Positions 54,818 to 64,000 of a DNA stretch of 64,000 nt are shown here, one piece after another. The DNA is from JAFEDN01 sp965651935. Lineage in GTDB: Bacteria; Pseudomonadota; Gammaproteobacteria; Coxiellales; Coxiellaceae. The notes below the pieces were generated by a model. It made no database searches and was not told where the DNA came from. It worked only from the letters and a program-made list of their open reading frames with translations. Location: NCBI GenBank assembly GCA_965651935.1, contig CBFGTC010000005.1, positions 41,621 to 105,620 of the forward strand, in the 5' to 3' direction. Position 1 is the first letter of the stretch. Each line of letters opens with the position of its first letter. The translations under genes and the position numbers were made by a program.

Positions 54818-55219
54818 ATGATGTCGCCCGATGAACTTAAAAAATTTATTAAAGAGGTTTTTATTAACCTTATTGTGAACAGAGATGCTGATGAAAAGAC
54901 CTATGCTAAATATTTTTCTAAAGATTATATCCAGTATGTCGATGGTAAGATTCTCGACTACGATCATTTCGTTAGGCATATGAAAACTCTAGCAGCTACG
55001 ATAAAATCAGCTCAAGTAACTTTTAAACACATCATCACCGAAGGTGATAAAGTAGCCACCATCCATAGAGTGAATGCGATTAAACATGATGGAAGTCAAA
55101 TTGAGGTTCAAGTCAATGCACTTTTTCAAATTAAAAATAATAAAATTATTCTTTGTGACGAATTAACTTACTTAATTCAAGGTGAAAAATCAGACAAAGA
55201 TTTAGCATCAAGACATTAA
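54818..55219 (+). CDS. SnoaL/NTF2-like protein
   Basis: A 133-aa small alpha+beta protein of the NTF2-like superfamily. LNKFIKEVFI-type N-terminal helix, YFSKDYIQYVDGKILDYDHFVRHMKTL and VNALFQIKNNKIILCDELTYL follow the family pattern of a cone-shaped pocket. Function may be enzymatic or ligand-binding; no partner gene is adjacent. Confidence 0.75.
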   Translation: MMSPDELKKFIKEVFINLIVNRDADEKTYAKYFSKDYIQYVDGKILDYDHFVRHMKTLAATIKSAQVTFKHIITEGDKVATIHRVNAIKHDGSQIEVQVNALFQIKNNKIILCDELTYLIQGEKSDKDLASRH

Positions 55220-55799
55220 AATGATGTTTAAACATCGTAAGGCAAGGCAGTGTAAACGTTTAATCAAAATCTTCTTAAATTACTAGCTCAGGAAAGACAT
55301 TTATCTGCCAATGGGATGTAAATATTTACAGCCGATTTCTTTAACCTTTTGTTTTTAGATGAACAAATTAATTTCCTGCACATAATGGGTGCAATATGCG
55401 GCTTCGGTACCCAGCCGATCTGTTTTACTAAAACGGAGCAGATGGCTGCCGTGTTGGTATATTGTGCGGAATATCAGGGCCAGGCTAACCCTAACCCTGG
55501 ATTTAGGGATTTAGAATGAATATGCACAAGGAAAGATCAGTGAGTATGAACAAAAATTCGCTGCCAATAAAAGAAACCGCTAAAGTAGAGAGATCATGTG
55601 AGCTCGAAATATAAGGTCTATTCAATTTTTTCGGCGAAGACCTTGACTTTTTAATTAACAAATTTTCAAGCCTGATACTGTTGTTGAGCTGCCTAAATCC
55701 TGCTCATCCAATGCAGAAAAAATGAAGTTTTTAATAAAATGTTATAGAATTATACATGTCCATTTCTTAATAAACTATTTATTTATTTTAATTTAAATT
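55220..55799. other. 580-bp gap with a coding remnant and short ORFs
   Basis: The only coherent reading is the fragment at 55385-55519, listed separately. A 30-codon ORF at 55522 (MHKERSVSMNKNSLPIKE start) has no ribosome binding site. AT-rich sequence with a TTGACT-type box near 55640 may hold the promoter of the next gene. Confidence 0.4.
55385..55519 (+). pseudogene. Possible remnant of a repeat domain protein (SLH-like)
   Basis: 44 codons from ATG to TGA; the frame is open from 55322. CFTKTEQMAAVLVYCAEYQ and the ending GFRDLE resemble the pattern of an S-layer homology repeat (TRxExxAxLL..., then FxDv). Lacks any start signal or neighbours of that type. Base composition is less AT-rich than its surroundings. 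Low confidence. Confidence 0.25.
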
Positions 55800-57398
55800 A
55801 TGACCGATTTTTACATTTTAAATCCCTCTGTGATTGCGAAACCTTTGGTGAATTCGTGGTATGCCTGGGTTAATTATATATTCCCACCTTCTTTGGCGAT
55901 GTATGCCAAGAACTCACATGAAAAATTGATTAATAAATTCATAGAGGAGGTTAAATTATATTCAAAAGACCATAATGATTCCAAAAAGTCTTCTCAATTT
56001 TGTAAACTTTATGACAGCCAAGATATTGATAATCTGGTTATTCTGCTAGAGGATACATTAAAAAATTACACCTTGAGTATAGATTTGGCAAAACAAATTG
56101 AAAACTTATATCAAGTCGTTAAAGAGAATCAATTAAAAGGAGGTTGTACTGTAACATCATTATACAATTTAATTCCTGATTCATTAAAAGGAATGGTTGA
56201 ATTTAATTTGGATTTAACTAATATAATTCAGATGAGGTTTATAGAGCCATTATTTTACAAAAGCAGATTCTTTCAAAAAAACTTACAGTCAGTATTGTTT
56301 CAAAAATCCGATAGATTAGGTCGATGTTTATCGTTTTTAAGCATGCCTCAATATGCCAGTAAAGAAGCGTTAGAAATCAAGAAACCATTTGATAGTCATT
56401 GTTACGATTTTATATCTAAATCGAGATGCAATCCTATTTCAGAAAATCAAATTGAAGAATTTTATTTCGATGTTATAGAAAGAAAGGAAACAACACTTGA
56501 AAAGTTTAAGACATTTTTTGTTAAAACTGATTTATCAAAGAAAAATACTGTAATAGATTCGTTGAATCAAGATTTTATTATAAAATATATAGGTCATGCT
56601 TGTCTATTAATAAAATGTGGAGAAATTAACTTATTGATAGATCCTCAAATAGGGAATATGGAGGGTATGTCTTTTTATGATTTACCTGATGTAATCCACT
56701 TTGTTTTAATCACTCACTCTCACCAAGACCATAGCGCATTAGAATCTCTAATTCAAATTAGACATAAAATACAAAAAATTATTGTTCCTGTTAATAATAA
56801 AGGATCAATTCATGATCCTTCTTTAAAACTTTATTTACAAAATTGTGGTTTTCAAAATGTGTCTTCTATAGATGAGCTAGAACAAATAAATTTTCCAAAC
56901 GGATCCATTACAGGTATCCCGTTTTTTGGAGAACATTGTGATCTCAATATTTATTCAAAAATATCTTATGCAATAAGTTATCAAGATAAAACTATATTAG
57001 CGTTATCTGATTCAAAAAACATCGATACAAATTTGTATAAAAAACTAGTTTCGGTCTCGCCTCAGTTTGATGAAATATTGATTGGGATGGATTATATTGG
57101 TGGTACTATTGAATGGCTTTATCAGCCTTTATTACGCACTTCTTTGAATAAAAAAGAAAAAGAAAGCCGAAGATTAAGTAGTTGTAATGCAAAAGAAGCA
57201 TTTGAGCTGATAATGGCTCTTAAATGTAAAAGAATATTTATTTACGCTATAGGATATAAGCCTTGGTTAGGAGATTTTTATCAGAATTATCCAATTTCAA
57301 ATACGATAATGGAGGAAATTATCAAGCTTAAACAAAAATGTTTGCAACATAATGTCAAAGTTGAAATTTTATTAGAGCCTCAATTAATATATCCCTAG
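55800..57398 (+). CDS. Metallo-beta-lactamase-fold enzyme of the lanthipeptide cluster
   Basis: A 532-aa protein. The N-terminal ~250 residues are not recognised (NPSVIAKPLVNSWYAWVNYIFPP start). The C-terminal half is an MBL fold: YIGHACLLIKCGEINLLIDPQ, LITHSHQDHSALE (the HxHxDH metal motif), FFGEHCDLN and ALSDSKN. Closest in pattern to UlaG/NAPE-PLD-type hydrolases. It converges on lanM with a 15-base tail-to-tail overlap, so it could be part of the cluster, for example as leader hydrolase or tailoring enzyme; this is inference. No ribosome binding site is evident. Confidence 0.75.
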   Translation: MTDFYILNPSVIAKPLVNSWYAWVNYIFPPSLAMYAKNSHEKLINKFIEEVKLYSKDHNDSKKSSQFCKLYDSQDIDNLVILLEDTLKNYTLSIDLAKQIENLYQVVKENQLKGGCTVTSLYNLIPDSLKGMVEFNLDLTNIIQMRFIEPLFYKSRFFQKNLQSVLFQKSDRLGRCLSFLSMPQYASKEALEIKKPFDSHCYDFISKSRCNPISENQIEEFYFDVIERKETTLEKFKTFFVKTDLSKKNTVIDSLNQDFIIKYIGHACLLIKCGEINLLIDPQIGNMEGMSFYDLPDVIHFVLITHSHQDHSALESLIQIRHKIQKIIVPVNNKGSIHDPSLKLYLQNCGFQNVSSIDELEQINFPNGSITGIPFFGEHCDLNIYSKISYAISYQDKTILALSDSKNIDTNLYKKLVSVSPQFDEILIGMDYIGGTIEWLYQPLLRTSLNKKEKESRRLSSCNAKEAFELIMALKCKRIFIYAIGYKPWLGDFYQNYPISNTIMEEIIKLKQKCLQHNVKVEILLEPQLIYP

Positions 57399-60251
57399 CA
57401 TTAATACCGATGGAATGCTATAAGGATGAGCAATTCTAAGTAGCTCATATGCAACACCAGCAGTGCCTGTCATTAACCCAGGAGTTGCTAAGAATAATGG
57501 ATTTGATTTTGTTTTTTTAATTAACTCTGTTAATTGGTTTGCACGTTGATAATATAATGAAAAAAATTCATTGTTATATTTACTTGCTTCCAATAATACA
57601 TCTAAATTTCCCATGTGCCCATGGCATAAGCAAATGGATTTAGAAGAAAACCCTTTAGTATTTATTTCATTGATCTGAGAAATAATATTTTTTTCTAAAT
57701 ACTTATTTTTATCTATTTTCAATAAATCTAATTTGGCTAACATATAACCTGTTATGCCGTTACACCAAGTAAACTGTGAACGCTGGCCAGATATAGGTGT
57801 GTGCAAGTTCGAAAACATTTTTGTCCATGATAAATATTCGTTTTCATCTTCTGTAAATTTCAACCAATGCATTAAAGACCAAGAGATCCCTGCGAAGCCA
57901 TGTGAAAAACCGAAGATAGAATCTTTATCTTGTTTAGATTGAAAAAAATGTTCTATTTTTTTCGAAAGATGAAATACACATTTCTTTAAAAGATCAATGA
58001 GTTCTAGGCTCTTACAAACGGTTTGAATGTGTAACATTACTCGAATAACTCCGCATAAACCAGAAATAATATCTAGATTTGGATTTTCATGAATTTTATA
58101 CTGTATTATGTTTAATAATTTCTGAATAATCGATAGTATTTTATTGCTTGGCCGATCTTGATAGATATAACCTAAAAAATAAAGGAGACCTCCAAGCCCG
58201 TCAAACACGCCAATATTTAATTTCTCATTTGATTGACTAATTTTATTTATTTTAACTTCTATTTTATTAATATAATTTTCTGTCAATTTAAAGTAGCCTG
58301 TATCATTAAGAAATTTTGATGCTAAATAAAATACAAAAATAATTCCAGTAGAACCTAAATAAAAAGATTCATTAGATAAATCTGCATTCCAACAGCCAAA
58401 ATTGTTGACATTTAATGTTGGCCAATAATAATCAATTTCATCTTCTAAAAATGAACTTGACAGATGATCTAGTATGCTTGTAGCGAGTAACATACTTTCT
58501 TTTTCTATTTTTAAAAATTTTTGCAATTTATTTTGGTAAGATAGTGAAAATAAATTTTTTATATCTTTCTCATTTGAAGAATTTAATGCTGACGCATAAA
58601 AACTATTATTAATAAGTCTTACGTAAGTTTTCACATTTTTGGGTAAAAAGTATTTTTTTAAATTAAATAATATCAAATCATACCCGCTATAAATAAGTTT
58701 TATATTTAATTTTTCGTCTGAACTTGAATAAATTGATTTGTTTTTTGAAATTGAATAAAAATAAGGTATATCAGAAAAGCTAAGATCTCTAATTTCGTGA
58801 TTAATAATTTCTTGAAAACATTCATTTTTACCAAATGAATTTTTTAAAGATAGAATTAATTTTTTTCTTTTATTGCGATCATTTAACAAAACTGGATGGT
58901 AACTATCATGTAAAATATTATAATATTCTGGTGTGTTTCTAAATAAAATTCTTATTTTAACATTTAAAAAAGATTTCAATGGAGAATTTTTTGATAAGAG
59001 AATATTTTTTTTATTTATTAAAAATTCAAATCCGAATTTGAACCCATCAATAAATTGAGTTTTAAATTTAAAAACGTCAATTTTTTTATTGCTTATGGAT
59101 GGCAGATTTATATTCTGTTTAGATTTGAAAAATTTTTCAGCAAGCTTCATATTGTCTGTTCCTGAATTTTTCCAAATTTCGCTTTTAAATGGATAATATT
59201 GAGCGCGTCCTCCACTAAATGCACTTAAATCATATTTTGGGGACTCCTCGCTGGGTTGTATAAAAAAAGGCAACATCAAAGTAGAAATTAAGTTTGGGGG
59301 ATTTTTTAATGAAATATAAGGATTTACATAAGCTAAACATTCACAATCAATTAGAATTGGATATTCTCCATGTGCAATAATATTCGATGCATGGATATCT
59401 CGTCCAGATAAAGAAAAGATTAGGGTGGTAAGGACCCCTAATCTAAAATAAAATTTCTTAATCTGATCATTGCTGTTACATTTTTTATATTCAATGAACT
59501 CACGCCAACCATATTTTTTTTTATCAATAATTTGACAATTATAAAATAATTTGGTTTTAGTATGAGAGTCGAACCAGTTTAAATATGTCTGCATGGCAAT
59601 ATCTGAGGCTAAAGATCTGGGTTTATATATTAATTTATGTCTTTTATTATCGTGATCGCCAAAAATAATTAAAGCTGTGCATTGCCCTTTGCAATGAGAA
59701 TCTCCTAACCACTCGATATCTACAACGTTAGTTATAAAATTATTTTTAAGAATTTTTTGTATAATAAGCTTATCTTTTTTCATTCGCATAAAAAGTATTT
59801 TTATATTTTCTACAAAACAATTTAGGCGGTCAGCTAAATTGATCTCCAACTCCGGGTATTTATTCAAAATTGAGATAGCAATTTCCTTTGTAGATAAGCT
59901 ATTAATAAAATAATTAAATCTTTTTTTTGAGGTATCTCCCTTTAGAAGATTATTTTTTTTTGCACAGTGCATTTCAAGGACGCAAATTTTAGAAATCATG
60001 GGAGTAATATTTTGAATAAAATAATTTTTTATCAAGCTGGTAATAAATTTTTTTGTACAAAACGATTCCGTCTTAAAATTTCGTATGCTGGCTTCCAATA
60101 AAATTTTTAAAATGTAACAAGCGACAGGCTCTAGAAAACATAAAAAAGCAATTTCTCTTTTTCTTTTAATGGATGCAAAGTCAAAAATTCTCGTTCCATG
60201 TTCTTCCTTAATGATTTTTTTTAAATCATATTTTAATTTTTGACTTTGCAT
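57384..60251 (-). CDS. lanM: Class II lanthipeptide synthetase LanM
   Basis: About 955 aa. The N-terminal dehydratase (DUF4135) has IEWLGDSHCKGQCTALIIF, KLIYKPRSLASD and the kinase-like SGRDIHASNIIAHGEYPILIDCE. The C-terminal LanC-like cyclase has the zinc ligands Cys830 (WCNGITG), Cys876 and His877 (CLCHGHMGN), with FGFSHGFAGISW carrying the catalytic-type His. It phosphorylates and dehydrates Ser/Thr in the precursor, then adds Cys thiols. The start is the ATG at 60251 (the codon upstream is TTG), 30 bases from the lanA stop. Confidence 0.93.
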   Translation of the reverse strand: MQSQKLKYDLKKIIKEEHGTRIFDFASIKRKREIAFLCFLEPVACYILKILLEASIRNFKTESFCTKKFITSLIKNYFIQNITPMISKICVLEMHCAKKNNLLKGDTSKKRFNYFINSLSTKEIAISILNKYPELEINLADRLNCFVENIKILFMRMKKDKLIIQKILKNNFITNVVDIEWLGDSHCKGQCTALIIFGDHDNKRHKLIYKPRSLASDIAMQTYLNWFDSHTKTKLFYNCQIIDKKKYGWREFIEYKKCNSNDQIKKFYFRLGVLTTLIFSLSGRDIHASNIIAHGEYPILIDCECLAYVNPYISLKNPPNLISTLMLPFFIQPSEESPKYDLSAFSGGRAQYYPFKSEIWKNSGTDNMKLAEKFFKSKQNINLPSISNKKIDVFKFKTQFIDGFKFGFEFLINKKNILLSKNSPLKSFLNVKIRILFRNTPEYYNILHDSYHPVLLNDRNKRKKLILSLKNSFGKNECFQEIINHEIRDLSFSDIPYFYSISKNKSIYSSSDEKLNIKLIYSGYDLILFNLKKYFLPKNVKTYVRLINNSFYASALNSSNEKDIKNLFSLSYQNKLQKFLKIEKESMLLATSILDHLSSSFLEDEIDYYWPTLNVNNFGCWNADLSNESFYLGSTGIIFVFYLASKFLNDTGYFKLTENYINKIEVKINKISQSNEKLNIGVFDGLGGLLYFLGYIYQDRPSNKILSIIQKLLNIIQYKIHENPNLDIISGLCGVIRVMLHIQTVCKSLELIDLLKKCVFHLSKKIEHFFQSKQDKDSIFGFSHGFAGISWSLMHWLKFTEDENEYLSWTKMFSNLHTPISGQRSQFTWCNGITGYMLAKLDLLKIDKNKYLEKNIISQINEINTKGFSSKSICLCHGHMGNLDVLLEASKYNNEFFSLYYQRANQLTELIKKTKSNPLFLATPGLMTGTAGVAYELLRIAHPYSIPSVLMLGIY

Positions 60252-60281
60252 CAATTTAGACCATTTGCCTAGAAGCCTATT

Positions 60282-60443
60282 TTAGCATCCGCCTGCTTTT
60301 TCCGTGTAGGTTATTTGGTCATCTTTACAAGAAGCTGAGCAGGAAAATTTGCTATCAGCCTTGGGATCACTCAAATCAATTCGAGGTTTATAATTTCCTA
60401 TTACTGTTGAGAAGTTTTTTTCTAATTTTCTATTAATTTTCAT
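60282..60443 (-). CDS. lanA: Lanthipeptide precursor LanA
   Basis: A 53-aa peptide directly upstream of lanM, with a strong GGAGGT six bases before the ATG. The leader is about residues 1-32 (MKINRKLEKNFSTVIGNYKP at its start, DLSDPKADSK at its end). The core holds Cys35, Cys39 and Cys53 with Ser34, Ser36, Ser38, Thr45 and Thr47, enough for up to three (methyl)lanthionines; CSASCK and the C-terminal AGGC are notable. There is no GG cleavage site before the core; the GG near the end belongs to it. It was missed by length-based ORF calling. Confidence 0.85.
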   Translation of the reverse strand: MKINRKLEKNFSTVIGNYKPRIDLSDPKADSKFSCSASCKDDQITYTEKAGGC

Positions 60444-60581
60444 AAATTTACCTCCAAAAAATGATTTACCGTTCTATATAATTATAGCAAAAAAAATATT
60501 TCCTACCCAATATTGGATATTTTAATATCCATAACCTAATATCAAAATATCAGGTTGTGATTAAAAGGATTTTTTAACCCA

Positions 60582-62351
60582 TTGACGCGAAAAAATATGC
60601 TTCCACAATCATTTATTTCTTTCATTTTTCATTTCATTAAAAAACAGATGGCTGCATTTATCTTGTTATTTATTTCTTTTGCAATATTAAGTATTAGTGA
60701 TTCTGTTTCGCCGTATTTAATGAAACACATTATAAATACATTGCAATTTTATCATGGACCGAGAATGGGAATTTATGCTGCCTTAAGTGGGACACTATTG
60801 TTTCTAGCCTTACTATGGATCTCTTCAGAAGTGTTTTTACGTATACAAGGTTTTGCGCAAATTTATACATTTCCAAGATTTCGAGCTAATATTCGAGAGG
60901 AAGTGTTTAGTTATGTGACTTCACATTCGCATGACTATTTTGCAACTCATTTTGCGGGAAATATTGCTAAAAAGATTGCAGATCTACCAATGAGTTGTCA
61001 ATACATTGTCGAGATGATTTGTTCTCAACTTGTAGTAACGTCTGTTGGAACAATTGTTATACTAGTACTGATGTGGCTGACCAATGCTATGTTTGCAATC
61101 ATTTTATTAATTTGGTTGTTTTTACATTTAACCATTGTGCTTATATTTTTTCGATATTGCAGCAAATTATCCATAATTCATTCCGAATCAGTATCAAATT
61201 TGAGTGGAAAGATTGTCGATACATTCACTAACATATTTAATGTAAAACTTTTTGCTCGCACTGAATATGAATTGGAATATATGAAAAAATTCCAGAAAGA
61301 TGAAATTTTAAAAGCTAAAAAAACAATGTCGGCTGCTGAAATAATGCGTATATTTTTGGGATTAAATCGTTTATTGCTTATATTCGGAATGATCTTTGCT
61401 TTACTATATGGTTGGACTCACTTTATTATAAGCATTGGTGATTTTACTCAAATTCTCATGCAATCGCTTTGGTTATTAGGTTGGGTTTGGTTTATAAGTT
61501 TTCAAGCTGCTAATTTTGCACGAGAAAAAGGAAATATAGAAAATTCGCTTGCTATGATAAGAAAGTCTCCAGACATTTTAGATAAATTTGATTCCAAAGT
61601 GATTAAAATTATAAGTCCCAAAATTACTTTTGAACATGTTTTTTTCTCTTATCATAAAAATAATTTTATATTTAAAGACTTAAGTGTAACTATTCCTGCC
61701 GGAAAAAAAATTGGACTTGTTGGTTTTTCAGGGTCAGGGAAATCTACTTTTATAAATCTAATCTTACGATTTTATGATTTAAATTCTGGTCGAATTCTAA
61801 TAAATGATGATGATATTTCTGATCTTACTCAAGATTCTTTACGTTCTCAAATTGCCATGATTCCACAAGAATCAACTCTTTTTCATAGAAGCTTGATGGA
61901 AAATATTCGCTATGGACGTTTAGACGCTAGCGAAGACGAAATTATACAAGCATCAAAGTTAGCGCATTGTCATGAGTTTATAGAGAAACTTCCAAAAGGA
62001 TATGAGACTCTTGTTGGTGAAAGAGGGACTAAATTATCCGGTGGACAACGTCAACGTATTATAATTGCTAGGGCTATATTGAAAAATTCTCCAATTCTAA
62101 TACTGGATGAAGCAACATCTTCTTTGGATTCAGTAACTGAGAATTTTATTAAAGATAGTTTGCATAGTTTAATGCAAGGAAAAACGACCTTAGTGGTTGC
62201 GCATCGTTTATCTACGCTATCAGACATGGATAAAATATTAGTATTTCACCAAGGAGTCATCGTCGAAGAAGGAACTCAGGATGAATTACTAAAAGAGCAT
62301 GGATATTTTGCAATGCTTTGGAAGATGCAAAATAATGGTTTTTTACCCTAG
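60582..62351 (+). CDS. ABC exporter (fused permease/ATPase), probable lanthipeptide transporter
   Basis: About 589 aa, type I exporter half-transporter. Six membrane helices fill the first ~310 residues. The ATPase has Walker A GFSGSGKS (381-388), the Q-loop MIPQEST, signature LSGGQRQR, Walker B ILILDEATSSLDS and the H-loop AHRLST. There is no N-terminal C39 peptidase domain, so leader removal needs another protease. Divergent from lanA. The start is uncertain: TTG 60582 has AAGGA 12 bases upstream; ATG 60597 is the alternative. Confidence 0.9.
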   Translation: MTRKNMLPQSFISFIFHFIKKQMAAFILLFISFAILSISDSVSPYLMKHIINTLQFYHGPRMGIYAALSGTLLFLALLWISSEVFLRIQGFAQIYTFPRFRANIREEVFSYVTSHSHDYFATHFAGNIAKKIADLPMSCQYIVEMICSQLVVTSVGTIVILVLMWLTNAMFAIILLIWLFLHLTIVLIFFRYCSKLSIIHSESVSNLSGKIVDTFTNIFNVKLFARTEYELEYMKKFQKDEILKAKKTMSAAEIMRIFLGLNRLLLIFGMIFALLYGWTHFIISIGDFTQILMQSLWLLGWVWFISFQAANFAREKGNIENSLAMIRKSPDILDKFDSKVIKIISPKITFEHVFFSYHKNNFIFKDLSVTIPAGKKIGLVGFSGSGKSTFINLILRFYDLNSGRILINDDDISDLTQDSLRSQIAMIPQESTLFHRSLMENIRYGRLDASEDEIIQASKLAHCHEFIEKLPKGYETLVGERGTKLSGGQRQRIIIARAILKNSPILILDEATSSLDSVTENFIKDSLHSLMQGKTTLVVAHRLSTLSDMDKILVFHQGVIVEEGTQDELLKEHGYFAMLWKMQNNGFLP

Positions 62352-62762
62352 ATTAGGAAAAAAATCACAAAAACCCCTTACTTATTGAGTTTCGCATATT
62401 TTTCTATAAAATACCATAAATATCTATATTTTTCTTGGCACATTTACACTAGAATTACTCGAAAGAATTTGCTCTTACTGCTGTATATTTCTCAATCGTA
62501 TTTAAAGTTCATAATGTCCTCAAGATTACAAAAAACGTAATGTTAAGGACGCAGTGCGCTTGCCAAAAGAGCCTCAAACAATTGCTACAAAAATGTTTCC
62601 ATGCCTTTAAAAGATAAAAATTTATTGTAAGCTATCATAGAAAGAAGTATTATTAATGCTATTAAAGCTTGCTAAAACTATGCTAAGCACCCTCAAACCG
62701 GCGAGCTACTTTTAAAAGCAATATGCACACAACCCCGTCATCAATTATGGAGTTTCTTCAAA
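62352..62762. other. 411-bp intergenic stretch, no gene supported
   Basis: AT-rich. A run of sense codons in frame with the next gene (62679-62762, reading YAKHPQTGELLLKA) is cut off by a stop and may be a decayed extension or coincidence. No RNA or repeat recognised. Confidence 0.4.
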
Positions 62763-63920
62763 ATGAAGGACCAGATTCTTTTGGATCAAGTCTCTCTCGC
62801 CGAAGATAGCACACGTCAATTTAAAATCGATGTACGTAATGCTGAATCCCTCGCTTCCGAGATGGCGGCATTCGCAAACTCCGAAGGCGGAACGATTTAC
62901 TTGGGGGTAGCCGACAGTGGAAATCCAGTAGGATTTGATAAGGTAGACATTGCTCGGCTTAATCAAATGATTAGCAATGCCGCCAGCCAGCTTGTGAAAA
63001 GTCCACTCACTGTTCGAACAGAAAACATCGCTCTTCAGAATGGTCGCATTGTAATTGTGTTGACCCTGCCAAAAGGACTCGACAAACCTTATTTTGATAA
63101 AAATGGTGTTATCTGGCTTAAAACCGGTTCGGACAAACGGCGGATAAATTCCAAGGAAGAATTACGACGTCTATTTCAAATTACTGACCAGTTTCATGCT
63201 GATGAGTTACCGACTAAAGCGGGGATCGATAAGTTGGATAAGCTGCGTTTTCGAGACTTTCTGCGGGATTCCTACAAAGAGGATTACCCAGACGACTCCA
63301 ACGAATTGACACACTTATTGCAAAACATGAACTTAGCCACTGACGACGGAAAGCGAAATCTAGCAGGTCTCCTCATGTTCGCCGAACGGCCGGAACTGAT
63401 TAAGCCACAGTTTCAGATCAAAGCTATCCGTTATCCAGGCAATCAGATCCATGTGACCGATTATTTGGATACAGAGGATTTTGCTGGATCACTGTCAAAA
63501 ATCTTCAAAGAGGCCATTGCTTTTGTAATGCGTAATTTGCACAAAGTACAAGCAGGAAGAGGTATCAATGCACCTGGGCAACCTGAAATTTCGGAAAACG
63601 TATTTGAGGAATTGCTAGTCAACGCGCTGGTGCATCGAGATGACTTGGTGAGTGCGTCGATTCGATTATTCATCTTTGATAACCGTATCGAGATTATCAG
63701 CCCTGGTCATCTACCCAATAACCTAACCGTGGAGAAGATTCGGACTGGAAATTCTAATATCCGCAATCCTATCATAGTCTCCTTCATAGCTAAGGGGTTG
63801 CTTCCGTACCACGGATTAGGTTCTGGGATCAAAAGAGCCTTGGCGGAATGGCCAGAGATCGATTTTACAGATGATAGGGATGGGTGCTTATTTATCGCCA
63901 CGATCCACCGTCATGCGTAA
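62763..63920 (+). CDS. AlbA_2/Schlafen-type ATP-binding transcriptional regulator-like protein
   Basis: A 385-aa protein. The N-terminal AlbA_2 domain (ASEMAAFANSEGGTIYLGVAD) and the C-terminal HATPase_c_4-type region (ENVFEELLVNALVHRDD, IEIISPGHLPNNLTVEKI, GLGSGIKRALAEWP) are typical of the RecG-like/Schlafen group often found in defence islands or accessory DNA. The biochemical role is not established. Less AT-rich than its neighbours, consistent with horizontal acquisition. Confidence 0.85.
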   Translation: MKDQILLDQVSLAEDSTRQFKIDVRNAESLASEMAAFANSEGGTIYLGVADSGNPVGFDKVDIARLNQMISNAASQLVKSPLTVRTENIALQNGRIVIVLTLPKGLDKPYFDKNGVIWLKTGSDKRRINSKEELRRLFQITDQFHADELPTKAGIDKLDKLRFRDFLRDSYKEDYPDDSNELTHLLQNMNLATDDGKRNLAGLLMFAERPELIKPQFQIKAIRYPGNQIHVTDYLDTEDFAGSLSKIFKEAIAFVMRNLHKVQAGRGINAPGQPEISENVFEELLVNALVHRDDLVSASIRLFIFDNRIEIISPGHLPNNLTVEKIRTGNSNIRNPIIVSFIAKGLLPYHGLGSGIKRALAEWPEIDFTDDRDGCLFIATIHRHA

Positions 63921-63962
63921 CCTCAGAAAACTGAAGCGTGCCAGTTGGTTTTTATACTCTAA

Positions 63963-63999
63963 TTTGGCCCCACATTAATATTTTATTTTGGCCCCACTT
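63963..63999. repeat. Duplicated ttggccccac motif at the window edge
   Basis: ttggccccac occurs at 63964-63973 and again at 63989-63998, 25 bp apart, right after the AlbA-type gene. Repeated short motifs of this kind occur at the ends of some insertion sequences; whether an element begins beyond the window cannot be seen. Confidence 0.3.
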
Positions 64000-64000
64000 A

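Overview
The window looks like the chromosome of an AT-rich, probably host-associated gammaproteobacterium, most likely of the Legionellales/Coxiellaceae type. This is inferred from giant coiled-coil proteins, one with an OTU-like protease motif pair and ankyrin-like repeats, from several family-less helical proteins, and from a complete type I-F CRISPR-Cas locus. No rRNA, tRNA or housekeeping marker is present to fix the taxon.

Layout. 1-9667: tandem giant minus-strand genes (effector-like) that share an almost identical C-terminal module; a perfect 229-bp direct repeat spans the gene junctions. 9896-14235: PEBP-like protein, secreted NodB deacetylase, an unknown protein and a flavin monooxygenase. 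14288-33517: a capsule/exopolysaccharide locus in two convergent arms. The plus arm is wzb-wza-wzc-wecB-heparinase-like-GT-wzx-GT; the minus arm is heparinase-like-wecC-bidomain oxidoreductase-asnB-wzy. WecB and WecC together should supply UDP-ManNAc and UDP-ManNAcA; the Wza/Wzb/Wzc set and a Wzx/Wzy pair export and polymerise. 33697-38673: miscellaneous genes (membrane protein, EEP-fold enzyme, PncC, unknown, flavodoxin-fold, small secreted protein).

38918-48254: type I-F CRISPR-Cas (cas1, cas2-3, csy1-csy2-csy3-cas6f, then an array of 13 identical 28-nt repeats with 12 spacers of 32 nt). The main discovery lies between cas2-3 and csy1. There are two degenerate copies of the CRISPR repeat, on the minus strand, exactly one array period (60 nt) apart, enclosing a 32-nt pseudo-spacer. 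That pseudo-spacer matches DNA directly upstream of the -35 box of the csy promoter: 10 of the first 11 bases, a CC PAM, and mismatches at positions 6, 12, 18, 24 and 30, the bases that Cascade flips out. I read this as a crRNA-like guide that lets Cascade repress its own operon (CreR-type autoregulation), here in a type I-F system.

48441-52407: a compact RiPP cluster of the MNIO (DUF692) type: a 42-aa precursor followed by a hairpin attenuator, two divergent MNIO paralogues, an unknown 180-aa protein and a MATE exporter. 52404-54488: fluoride channel and SulP transporter. 55800-62351: a class II lanthipeptide cluster: metallo-beta-lactamase-fold enzyme, LanM, a 53-aa LanA precursor and a divergent ABC exporter. 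62763-63920: AlbA/Schlafen-type ATP-binding protein. The two RiPP precursors were found by reading outside annotated long ORFs.
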